Positions 1-6,732 of a DNA stretch of 64,000 nucleotides are shown piece by piece. The notes under the pieces are model-generated. The model was not told the DNA's origin. It made no database searches and saw nothing but the letters and a program-made list of their open reading frames with translations. The position numbers and the translations under genes are program-made. The first letter of the stretch is position 1. Every line of letters begins with the position of its first letter. The stretch is from Candidatus Cybelea sp. (lineage in GTDB: Bacteria > Vulcanimicrobiota > Vulcanimicrobiia > Vulcanimicrobiales > Vulcanimicrobiaceae). Location: positions 1 through 64,000 of the forward strand of contig DASXFZ010000059.1 in the NCBI GenBank assembly GCA_036489315.1, given 5' to 3'.

Positions 1-234
1 CGTTCCGCCTTTAGCGTAGGCGGCCAGCACCCGGCCCTGCTTGAGGACGTCGGGTTTGGCGTAGACGTGATGATCGTTGTAGAGGATCGGAATCTGGCCT
101 GAGGGCGGGCTGCCGAAGTCCGGCGCACTTGCCTGGGCGACTGGCGTTGCCTGTGTTTCCGCCAGTGCCGGGGACAAGCCGCTCAGAAGCATCGCCGCCG
201 CCAGCAGGCCGGCACGAGCCAAAGTAAATGACAC
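1..234 (-). CDS. Secreted protein N-terminus (partial), possible stalk-type domain
   Basis: A 78-codon reading frame runs off the left edge. It starts at GTG (234) with a good Shine-Dalgarno AGGAGAG (243-249) eight bases upstream. The first 25 residues look like a Sec signal peptide: a hydrophobic run LLAAAMLLSGL followed by an ALA-type cleavage site. The mature part reaches a segment ILYNDHHVYAKPDVL, which resembles the start of copper-amine-oxidase-N (stalk) domains of secreted proteins. That domain assignment is inference because only about 50 mature residues are visible. It is transcribed in the same direction as pstB, about 95 bases downstream of it. Confidence 0.6.
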   Translation of the reverse strand, partial: MSFTLARAGLLAAAMLLSGLSPALAETQATPVAQASAPDFGSPPSGQIPILYNDHHVYAKPDVLKQGRVLAAYAKGGT

Positions 235-242
235 GATATGCT

Positions 243-249
243 CTCTCCT
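243..249 (-). promoter_or_regulatory. Ribosome binding site for the GTG start at 234
   Basis: AGGAGAG on the minus strand with an 8-base spacer decides the GTG start of the left-edge secreted protein, because no ATG is available nearby. Confidence 0.6.
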
Positions 250-328
250 GAGAATTGACGAGAGGGTAACTGCATACTAGTCTAGCGACCGCTTATTAAG
301 GTCGTCTTAAGACTTGTTATTGAAAGCT

Positions 329-1093
329 TTAGCCGAAGCGGCCGGTAATATAGTCTTCGGTACGCTTATCTTTGGGCTTGGTGAAGATCGTGGCCGTGGT
401 GTCGGTTTCCAACAGCTCGCCCAGCAGGAAAAAAGCCGTATTGTCGCTGATCCGGGCGGCCTGCTGCATCGAGTGGGTCACGATGACGACGGTATATTCC
501 TTCTTGAGCGAGTCGATGAGGTCTTCGATCTTGCTCGTCGCGATGGGATCGAGCGCCGAGGCCGGCTCGTCCATCAAAATCACTTCCGGATCGACGGCGA
601 GACAGCGGGCGATACAGAGCCGCTGCTGCTGGCCGCCGGAGAGCGCCAGAGCCGAGCGGTCGAGCCGGTCCTTGACCTCGTCCCAAAGCGCCGCGCGGCG
701 CAGGCTGCGCTCGCAGATCTCCATCAGTGCGGCTCGATTCGTCTCTCCGTGGATGCTCGGCCCGTAGACGACGTTATCGAAGATCGACTTCGGAAACGGG
801 TTTGGCCGCTGGAAGACCATTCCGATGCGATACCGGATCGTCACCGGGTCGACTTCGGGCGCGTAAATGTCGCGATCGTCCAGCAAGACGTGCCCCTCGA
901 CGCGCGCGCCCGGCGTCAAGTCGTGCATGCGGTTGAGGGCGCGAATGAACGTCGACTTGCCGCATCCCGACGGACCGATCAGCGCCATTACGCGATTCAC
1001 GGGTACGGCCAACGACGCGTTGCGAATTGCGTGAAACTGGCCGTAGTACACGTCGAGTTTTTCGACCTTGAGTTTCACGTCTGTCGAAAGCAT
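329..1093 (-). CDS. pstB: Phosphate ABC transporter ATP-binding protein PstB
   Basis: ATPase subunit energising high-affinity phosphate import through PstCA at the inner membrane. Walker A is GPSGCGKST, the Q-loop follows in [10 protein letters not shown], the ABC signature is LSGGQQQR and Walker B is [13 protein letters not shown]. These are typical of PstB, as is the length of 254 aa. I chose ATG 1093 because GGAG lies six bases upstream; a GTG at 1144 would add 17 poorly supported residues. It sits 87 bases after the PhoR-like kinase, so it is probably co-transcribed with the two-component genes. No pstS, pstC or pstA is visible in the window. Confidence 0.95.
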   Translation of the reverse strand: MLSTDVKLKVEKLDVYYGQFHAIRNASLAVPVNRVMALIGPSGCGKSTFIRALNRMHDLTPGARVEGHVLLDDRDIYAPEVDPVTIRYRIGMVFQRPNPFPKSIFDNVVYGPSIHGETNRAALMEICERSLRRAALWDEVKDRLDRSALALSGGQQQRLCIARCLAVDPEVILMDEPASALDPIATSKIEDLIDSLKKEYTVVIVTHSMQQAARISDNTAFFLLGELLETDTTATIFTKPKDKRTEDYITGRFG

Positions 1094-1180
1094 GGCCGGC
1101 TCCGCGGTCCTGGCATACATCGCGGTGTGCTGTTCGTCAGGCACACGCGCCGGGCCCGTTACCGTTAAGAAGGTTAAGCC

Positions 1181-2362
1181 TCACGAGGCGTCTCGCTTGA
1201 TACGCATGATCGGCAAGCGGATCGTAAATGCCGTGCCGCGTCCCAGCATGGATTCGGCGGAGATCGCGCCGCCGTGCGCGTCGACGATTCCCTTGACGAT
1301 CGCCAAACCCAGGCCGGCGCCGCCGCTGCCGCGCGTTCGCGACCGGTCGACGACATAAAAGCGCTCGAAGATATGCGGCAGGTCTCGATAGGGTATTCCT
1401 TCGCCCGTGTCGCGCACCCGCAGCACCGCATCGCTGTCGCGTGCGTCGAGTTCCACCCGTATGCGGCCGCCCTCCGACGTATGCCGCAGCGCGTTGTCGA
1501 TGAGATTGACGAACACTTGCGACAACCGGTCGGGATCGGCTTCGACCCGGACGGGACGAAGCGCGGCGAGTTCGAGGGAGACGCCTTTATTCGAGGCCTG
1601 CTGTTCGAAAGAGGCAACGATCGGGCGCGCCACCTCCTCCAAATCGACGTCGCGCAACGCCAGCTGCATCTGCCCCGACTCGGCACGCGCCTGCTCGAGC
1701 AGCTGCCCGACGAGCGCGTTCAATCGATCGACTTGCGCCAGAGCCTGGGGCACGAAAAGATCTCGCGCTTCTTCCTCGGGAGCTTCGAGAACGGTCTCGA
1801 GCATCAGCTTGATCGACGAGAGCGGCGTGCGCAGCTCGTGGGAAACATTTGAAAGAAACTCTTTACGCGCTCGGTCGAGCCGAACGAGAGCCGTCTGATC
1901 GTCCGAGAAGACGACGACGCGGCGCGACTGCCGATTGTCGTCGGTCAGGGGATAGACGGAGACCCGATAGGTTCGCTGCCCGGGCGCACCGGTGAGCATG
2001 AGGGGCGCGACCGATGCCTCGCCGCGCAACGCGTCGCCGATTCTGCGCTCGAGCTCCACGTTGGGTACGGCCTCGATGATGTGCAGCGCGATCGAACGCG
2101 CCGGATCGAAACCGAAGGTCGTTCCGGCGGCCGCGTTGGCAAACTCTATGTGACAGGTTCGATCGACGAGGATCACCCCGATCGGCAAGGCACGCACCAA
2201 CGGCGCGAACGGTGCCTCCGAAGGCGAGGGACTCGAGGCGACGCTCCTTGGCGGCGGCGGATAGGCCGCGGTCTCCCGTCGCGCGACCCGCGGCCTCGCG
2301 ATGAGAACACCGGCGGCGATGCCGACGAGCAACGCCAGGAACGACCACCAGAGCGGCGTCAA
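1181..2362 (-). CDS. phoR: PhoR-like sensor histidine kinase
   Basis: Membrane-bound kinase of 393 aa that probably senses phosphate status. One N-terminal membrane helix (about residues 3-22, WWSFLALLVGIAAGVLIA) is followed by a PAS-like segment and a HisKA H-box, SNVSHELRTPLSS, with the phospho-accepting His. The ATPase domain has N-box NLIDNALRH, G1 DTGEGIP and G2 GGAGLGLAIV. The start is TTG 2362, which overlaps the response-regulator stop as TTGA; a longer frame to 2497 only runs antisense through the regulator. The phosphate role is inferred from pstB next door and the PhoR-like layout (one membrane helix, PAS, kinase). Confidence 0.85.
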   Translation of the reverse strand: MTPLWWSFLALLVGIAAGVLIARPRVARRETAAYPPPPRSVASSPSPSEAPFAPLVRALPIGVILVDRTCHIEFANAAAGTTFGFDPARSIALHIIEAVPNVELERRIGDALRGEASVAPLMLTGAPGQRTYRVSVYPLTDDNRQSRRVVVFSDDQTALVRLDRARKEFLSNVSHELRTPLSSIKLMLETVLEAPEEEARDLFVPQALAQVDRLNALVGQLLEQARAESGQMQLALRDVDLEEVARPIVASFEQQASNKGVSLELAALRPVRVEADPDRLSQVFVNLIDNALRHTSEGGRIRVELDARDSDAVLRVRDTGEGIPYRDLPHIFERFYVVDRSRTRGSGGAGLGLAIVKGIVDAHGGAISAESMLGRGTAFTIRLPIMRIKRDAS

Positions 2363-3099
2363 GCCTTGAACATGTAGCCGCGGCTGCGCACCGTCAAGAT
2401 GTGGCGCGGAGTCCGCGAATCTTCCTCGATCTTCTCGCGTAGCCAGCGAATGTGGACGCTGACCGTCTGTTGCTCGCCCTCGAAATCGTATCCCCAAACC
2501 TTATCCAGCAGGGTTTGACGGGTCACGACGCGGCCGTGGTTCTCCATCAGCACCCGCAATAGGCCAAACTCTTTGGGCGCGAGCGCAACGTCCTTGCCGC
2601 GAACGGTAAGCTGCTGGCGAGACGGATCGAGGACGATCTCGCCCAAGGCGATCGCCTCGTCGTGCCCCGGAGCGATCGCGTTCTGCCGGCGCAGCCGCGC
2701 TTTCACGCGAGCGAGGAACTCGTGGAGCGCAAACGGCTTGGTCACGTAGTCGTCCGCACCGAGCTCGAGCGCCAAGACCTTGTCGATCTCCTGATCTTTG
2801 GCGGTCAGCATGATGATCGGCACGGGGCTGAACTTCCGGATCTCTTTGCAGGCCTCGACGCCGTCGAGCACCGGAAGCATGATGTCCAGCACGATCAGGT
2901 CGGGCTGCTCGCGCTGCGCCATGGCGATCGCGGTACGGCCGTCTCCAGCGGTAACGACCGCGTAGCCGCTGCGCTCCAAGTTGAAGCGCAGGGTCTGCAG
3001 GATCGCCGACTCGTCGTCGACGACGAGAATTTTCTTATTGAAGTCCGGACTTTTGAAAGAGGCGCCCCGCGGCGCCTTAAGCTCCGCAATTCCGTTCAT
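2359..3099 (-). CDS. phoB: OmpR/PhoB-family response regulator
   Basis: DNA-binding regulator of 246 aa, partner of the downstream kinase. The receiver domain starts near residue 23 (KILVVDDE acidic pocket), has the phospho-acceptor Asp in LDIMLP and the conserved Lys in VTKPF. A C-terminal winged helix ends SVHIRWLREKIEEDSRTPRHI-type, as in OmpR/PhoB proteins. I chose ATG 3099; the frame stays open far upstream, but that part is antisense to the dehydrogenase gene. The first 23 bases overlap the preceding gene. Calling it PhoB rests on pstB context, not on a seen binding site. Confidence 0.85.
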   Translation of the reverse strand: MNGIAELKAPRGASFKSPDFNKKILVVDDESAILQTLRFNLERSGYAVVTAGDGRTAIAMAQREQPDLIVLDIMLPVLDGVEACKEIRKFSPVPIIMLTAKDQEIDKVLALELGADDYVTKPFALHEFLARVKARLRRQNAIAPGHDEAIALGEIVLDPSRQQLTVRGKDVALAPKEFGLLRVLMENHGRVVTRQTLLDKVWGYDFEGEQQTVSVHIRWLREKIEEDSRTPRHILTVRSRGYMFKA

Positions 3100-4018
3100 A
3101 CGTTTTCGCAATCGCGCTGTAGTCCAGCGCTCCGTCTCCGTGAGAGCTACGAGTAGTGTAGAGTTGGTACGCGAGCCCCGTCGCGGGCATCGGAAGATTC
3201 TCGGAACGAGCGGCATCGAGCGCGGCTGCGAGGTCCTTGCGCAAGAGATCGAGTGCGAAGCCGCCCTCGAAAGTCCCTGCAAGCCACACCTTCGGCAGCC
3301 ACTTCTCCAGAATATAGTTCGAAGCCGTTGCCGTGGCGAGTACCCCTCTAACCGCGTCGAGATCGGCGCCCGCCTCTTTTGCAAACATCAGACCTTCGAC
3401 GTTGGCGATCATCACGTTCGCAATGATGATCTGATTGACCAGCTTGACGGTCTCCCCCATTCCGACGGGCCCGAGATGGTTCGGCGTCCCCATCGCCGCG
3501 AGGACGGGCCGAGCCTTCTCGAAGGCTTCGGGCGAGGCTCCCACCATGATTGTCAGCTTCCCGTCCCGGGCACGCAGCGGGCCGCCGCTGACAGGGGCGT
3601 CGACGAAGTCAACCCCCCGTTTCGCCAGACGCTCGGCAAACCGGCGGGAGGCAACGGGCGAGATTGTCGACATGTCGATCACCAGCAGCCCCGGTTTTGC
3701 GCCTTCCTCAACGCCGCGCGCCGCGAAGAGCGCCTCCTCGACTTGCGGGGCATCGGGAACGCAGAGGATCACGACCTGCGAATCGGCCGCCAGCGCGGCT
3801 GGGTCTGCCGCCTCGGCGACTCCGTCGCCGCGCAAGCGCTCGAGCGCCTCGCGACTTCGGTGCACCGATGCGGCAACTTCGTAACCGGCGCGGCGCAGCG
3901 AACGCGCCATCGGCTCCCCCATCGTGCCCAAACCGATGAATCCGAGCCGCGTGATCACGAGCGGCGATTTGGTCGTCGCCTCAGGATAACCTCCGGGGTG
4001 CGGCGAAGGCCGCGCCAT
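3077..4018 (-). CDS. NAD(P)-dependent 3-hydroxyisobutyrate dehydrogenase family protein
   Basis: Beta-hydroxyacid dehydrogenase family member, about 313 aa. A Rossmann motif GFIGLGTMG lies near the N-terminus, the substrate-binding motif DAPVSGG in the middle, and the conserved catalytic Lys in GMGETVKLVNQ. Family members act on 3-hydroxyisobutyrate, tartronate semialdehyde or succinic semialdehyde; the substrate cannot be read from sequence. Two starts are possible: ATG 4018, which almost touches the divergent aldolase start, or GTG 3958, just before the Rossmann fold. Neither has a clear ribosome site. It leads the run that continues into the PhoB/PhoR-like genes. Confidence 0.8.
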   Translation of the reverse strand: MARPSPHPGGYPEATTKSPLVITRLGFIGLGTMGEPMARSLRRAGYEVAASVHRSREALERLRGDGVAEAADPAALAADSQVVILCVPDAPQVEEALFAARGVEEGAKPGLLVIDMSTISPVASRRFAERLAKRGVDFVDAPVSGGPLRARDGKLTIMVGASPEAFEKARPVLAAMGTPNHLGPVGMGETVKLVNQIIIANVMIANVEGLMFAKEAGADLDAVRGVLATATASNYILEKWLPKVWLAGTFEGGFALDLLRKDLAAALDAARSENLPMPATGLAYQLYTTRSSHGDGALDYSAIAKTYERNCGA

Positions 4019-4019
4019 T

Positions 4020-4946
4020 ATGACAGCCACCGCATCTCCTACCATCGTGCGTCCTACCTTCGATGAGATGAATCTCTCCATCGGCAAGCGCACGCGCCTG
4101 CACAAATTCATGTACGAGCACGGACCCGCGAACGGGACGCTGATGATGCTGCCGATCGACCAAGGGCTCGAACACGGCCCGATCGATTTTTTCGACAATC
4201 CGGAGGCGCTTGACACCGACTGGATCTATCGGCTGGCCGTCGACGGGAACTTTTCGGGTGTCGCGCTCCACGTCGGCCTAGCGGAGAAGTATCAGAAGAA
4301 GTACGCCGGACGCGTGCCGCTCCTGCTTAAAGTAAACGGTAAGACGAACATTCCCTCGGACGACGACGCGTTTAGTCCGTTGACGTCGTCGGTCGAGGAC
4401 GCGGTTCGCCTCGGCGCCGATGCCGTCGGCTACACGCTATACGTCGGCAGTCCCTCGCAAGAGCTCGATATCGCTCAGTGCAACGACGTCCGGCGCGAGT
4501 GCGAGCGCTACGGCATGCCGCTCGTCGTCTGGGCGTACCCGCGCGGCGCGGCGATCAAAGCCAAAGGGGGAATCGACTCGCTTTACGCCGTGGACTATGC
4601 GGCCCGAGTCGCCTGCGAGATGGGCGCCGACGTGATCAAACTCAACGAGCCCGTATGGAAGCCCGACGACGCCTCCAAACTGCCGAAACCGTACGACACG
4701 CTCTCGTTCGACGATGTCGAAGGGCTTCGCAAGGTCGTGCGCTCCGCCGGGCGCAGCCTCGTGCTCGTTTCAGGCGGGAGCAAAATGGGCGACGACGCGA
4801 CGGTGCATAAGGCGCACGTAGCGATGGCGGCCGGCTGCACGGGCCTCATCTTCGGGCGCAACATGTGGCAGCGCAAGTGGGACGCGGCCACGAGCATGGC
4901 GTCGCGGATTCACGAAGTTCTCTCGAACTACGGCCAGCAGCAGTAG
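4020..4946 (+). CDS. Class I (DhnA-type) fructose-bisphosphate aldolase
   Basis: Glycolytic/gluconeogenic aldolase of 308 aa. It matches the DhnA/FbaB family, with PIDQGLEHGP near the N-terminus, the Schiff-base Lys in ADVIKLNEPVWKP, and a phosphate-binding end SGGSKMGD followed by GLIFGRNMWQR. ATG 4020 or ATG 4068 (MNLSIGKRTRL) could be the start; the first is only two bases from the divergent dehydrogenase start. Together with pyruvate kinase at 20.9 kb it is one of two glycolytic enzymes in the window. Confidence 0.85.
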   Translation: MTATASPTIVRPTFDEMNLSIGKRTRLHKFMYEHGPANGTLMMLPIDQGLEHGPIDFFDNPEALDTDWIYRLAVDGNFSGVALHVGLAEKYQKKYAGRVPLLLKVNGKTNIPSDDDAFSPLTSSVEDAVRLGADAVGYTLYVGSPSQELDIAQCNDVRRECERYGMPLVVWAYPRGAAIKAKGGIDSLYAVDYAARVACEMGADVIKLNEPVWKPDDASKLPKPYDTLSFDDVEGLRKVVRSAGRSLVLVSGGSKMGDDATVHKAHVAMAAGCTGLIFGRNMWQRKWDAATSMASRIHEVLSNYGQQQ

Positions 4947-4983
4947 GTTTGATTTCGGGCACACCGCGGCTCCTGGGACGCTC

Positions 4984-5010
4984 GCTTTTTTCGCATCGGG
5001 CGAGAAAAGC
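4984..5010. terminator. Candidate bidirectional terminator hairpin
   Basis: An 11-bp stem (GCTTTTTTCGC pairing with GCGAGAAAAGC, one G-T pair) with a 5-base loop lies between the convergent aldolase and Zn-ribbon genes. The T/A tracts are inside the stem, not after it, so this is a moderate call. Confidence 0.4.
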
Positions 5011-5037
5011 TGCTCCGTTCGTCGTCGCTTCTGAGTA

Positions 5038-5301
5038 TTAGTGGGCGACTTGTGCGGTCGCACAGTCGCCGCACACGTAGGATACGGCGCCGCCATGGTC
5101 CTGCGCGACCATCGCATCGCGCGCACCGCGACGCCCGCACTGCGCACAGGCAAAGGTTTCGCTGTGCGACGACGGGGCGTGCGCCGGAGCGCGTTCGTGC
5201 CGTTTCGCGATAAAGAACGTGAGATAGATCAGAAGCCCAATAACCCAGGGCGCGCAGGCGAAGAACGCGTTGAAGGCGTCGGGAGAGAGCGTCGGGTTCA
5301 T
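5038..5301 (-). CDS. Small membrane protein with C-terminal zinc ribbon
   Basis: An 87-aa protein with one hydrophobic helix (about residues 15-33, CAPWVIGLLIYLTFFIA) and a C-terminal tail carrying CAQCG and CGDC, about 27 residues apart. This is a likely zinc-binding ribbon facing the cytoplasm. The ATG overlaps the ferredoxin stop by 4 bases (ATGA), so the two are translationally coupled. I do not recognise a family; a role tied to the ferredoxin is inference from the overlap. Confidence 0.7.
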   Translation of the reverse strand: MNPTLSPDAFNAFFACAPWVIGLLIYLTFFIAKRHERAPAHAPSSHSETFACAQCGRRGARDAMVAQDHGGAVSYVCGDCATAQVAH

Positions 5302-5543
5302 ACCTTTTTGAAGTAGTCGGCGTTGATCGCGGTAAACTGCTGCCACTTTTCCGGCAGGTCCGAATCCGCGAAGATCGCTTCTACCGGACAGGCGGAGACG
5401 CAGGCCCCGCAGTCGATGCAAACCTCGGGATCGATGTAGAGCATCTCGTCTTCATCCTTGCCGTGAATGCAGTCGACCGGGCACACGTCGACGCACGATT
5501 TATCCTTGGTACCGATGCACGGTTCGGTGATGACGTAGGCCAT
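5298..5543 (-). CDS. fdxA: 7Fe (3Fe-4S/4Fe-4S) ferredoxin, FdxA type
   Basis: Soluble electron carrier of 81 aa. Cysteines at 9, 17 and 52 fit the [3Fe-4S] site, and those at 21, 42, 45 and 48 (CIDCGAC) the [4Fe-4S] site, the arrangement of Azotobacter FdI-like ferredoxins. The opening MAYVITEPCIGTKD is characteristic of FdxA. It precedes and overlaps the Zn-ribbon membrane protein. The redox partner is not evident here. Confidence 0.93.
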   Translation of the reverse strand: MAYVITEPCIGTKDKSCVDVCPVDCIHGKDEDEMLYIDPEVCIDCGACVSACPVEAIFADSDLPEKWQQFTAINADYFKKV

Positions 5544-5580
5544 GACAGGCTCAACTTCCCTCGTCGAATCGCCGCAACCT

Positions 5581-5841
5581 TCAGGCGGACGAGCGCCCGC
5601 GCACCACGCGAATCAGCCACAGGAGAACGACCGCGCCGATCAACGCGCAGACCATGCTCGGCAAGTTGAACCCGCTAACGCCGGCGTGTCCGAACCAGCC
5701 GTAGAGCCAGCCGCCGATGACCGCGCCGATGATGCCGATGATGATGTCGCCGATCACGCCTCCGGGCCCCTCGCCGGGCACGATCCAGCGAGCGACGAGC
5801 CCCACGAGTAATCCGAAAATAATCCAGGCAAGAAATCCCAA
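5581..5841 (-). CDS. GlsB/YeaQ/YmgE-family (transglycosylase-associated) membrane protein
   Basis: An 86-aa integral membrane protein with three hydrophobic helices and the family Gly-rich motif around PGGVIGDIIIGIIGAVIGGW. Members are small stress-associated inner-membrane proteins of unknown mechanism. It lies 37 bases upstream of the ferredoxin in the same direction and may share its transcript. Confidence 0.85.
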   Translation of the reverse strand: MGFLAWIIFGLLVGLVARWIVPGEGPGGVIGDIIIGIIGAVIGGWLYGWFGHAGVSGFNLPSMVCALIGAVVLLWLIRVVRGRSSA

Positions 5842-5951
5842 GCTTTTCTCCTCCTCGAGGCCGGCGGCGCTCCGTTCGCCTCTCGATCCGCGCCTCGGGC
5901 GCGCCGCGCAAACAGGGAGAGGGCGCCCGAACGGTGGACGTTTGTCGTATT

Positions 5952-6680
5952 ATGAAGCGTACATTCTTTTGCCTGCTCATCGCCGTCGCTGCGACAACCG
6001 GCGGCGCTTTGGCCGCACAATCCGGCGTTACGGAAATCACCGCCTCGGGTACCGGCAGCGTCTCGCTTCCGCCCGACATGGCAACCGTCAACGCAGCGGT
6101 CGAAACCAACGCAGCGCGCGCGGAAGACGCCGTATCGCAAAACAACCAAATCTACGAACGCGTCGTGGCGGCGCTGGAGAGACTCGGCATCGCGAGGGGC
6201 GACGTCACGCTTGCGTACTACAATGTTAATTACAATCCGCCGCCGCAGGTGATACCGCCGGCCCCAAACGGAGAACGCTACGGGTATACCGTCTCGCGCA
6301 CGTTTTCGGTAAAGGTGCGCAGCATCGGTAAAGCCGGCGCAGTCAGCGATGCCTGCATCGGCGCCGGCGCGACCGGGATCAACGGCGTCGCGTTCGGGCT
6401 TGCCGATCCAAGCGTGGCGCGCGCGCAGGCGATCGCCAAGGCCGAAGCGGAGGCGCGCAGCGCAGCACAAGCGCTGGCGCGCAGCGCAGCACAAGCGCTG
6501 GCACGCACCGCAAACGTCCGGATCGTCGCGGTGAAAAGCCTCGAGCTGCAGAACGGCGGGATGGTTGGTCCGCCCGTGCCGATGGGCGCGATGGCCAGAG
6601 CGGCCGCCCCGACGGTCTTCGATCAGTCCAACGTCAGCGTCAGCGTCTCGGTCACGGCCGTCTTCACCGCGCAGCCATGA
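5952..6680 (+). CDS. SIMPL-domain (DUF541) periplasmic protein
   Basis: A 242-aa exported protein. The signal peptide MKRTFFCLLIAVAATTGG ends near ALAA, and the body has the SIMPL/DUF541 pattern: VTEITASGTGSVSLPPD at the mature start, a central TVSRTFSVKV strand, and SVSVSVTAVF at the end. Family members are periplasmic or secreted, with roles reported in stress and interaction with signalling partners. I used ATG 5952; a GTG at 5934 adds six residues. It contains a perfect 24-bp tandem duplication (6452-6499) that lengthens an Ala-rich helix by eight residues. Confidence 0.85.
   Translation: MKRTFFCLLIAVAATTGGALAAQSGVTEITASGTGSVSLPPDMATVNAAVETNAARAEDAVSQNNQIYERVVAALERLGIARGDVTLAYYNVNYNPPPQVIPPAPNGERYGYTVSRTFSVKVRSIGKAGAVSDACIGAGATGINGVAFGLADPSVARAQAIAKAEAEARSAAQALARSAAQALARTANVRIVAVKSLELQNGGMVGPPVPMGAMARAAAPTVFDQSNVSVSVSVTAVFTAQP
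6452..6499 (+). repeat. Two perfect tandem copies of a 24-bp unit inside the SIMPL gene
   Basis: Copies at 6452-6475 and 6476-6499 are identical and in frame, each coding the octapeptide pattern ARSAAQAL. A third, diverged unit (ARTA) begins right after. The lack of any base difference suggests a recent slippage duplication or a collapsed or expanded assembly. Confidence 0.95.
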
Positions 6681-6732
6681 GGCTTTTCCGGCCGCCGAAA
6701 CCCCGGCCCGCTCGATGCAGTAGACTCCGGTA

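Noticed and set aside
296-310. TTAAG-N5-CTTAA palindrome, with a similar TTAAG-N4-CTTAA at 20825-20838, as a common operator
   Set aside because: Spacing differs and the arms are too short; two copies in 64 kb could be chance.
241-330. A Pho box upstream of the left-edge secreted gene
   Set aside because: No pair of CTGTCA-like repeats with 11-base spacing is present.
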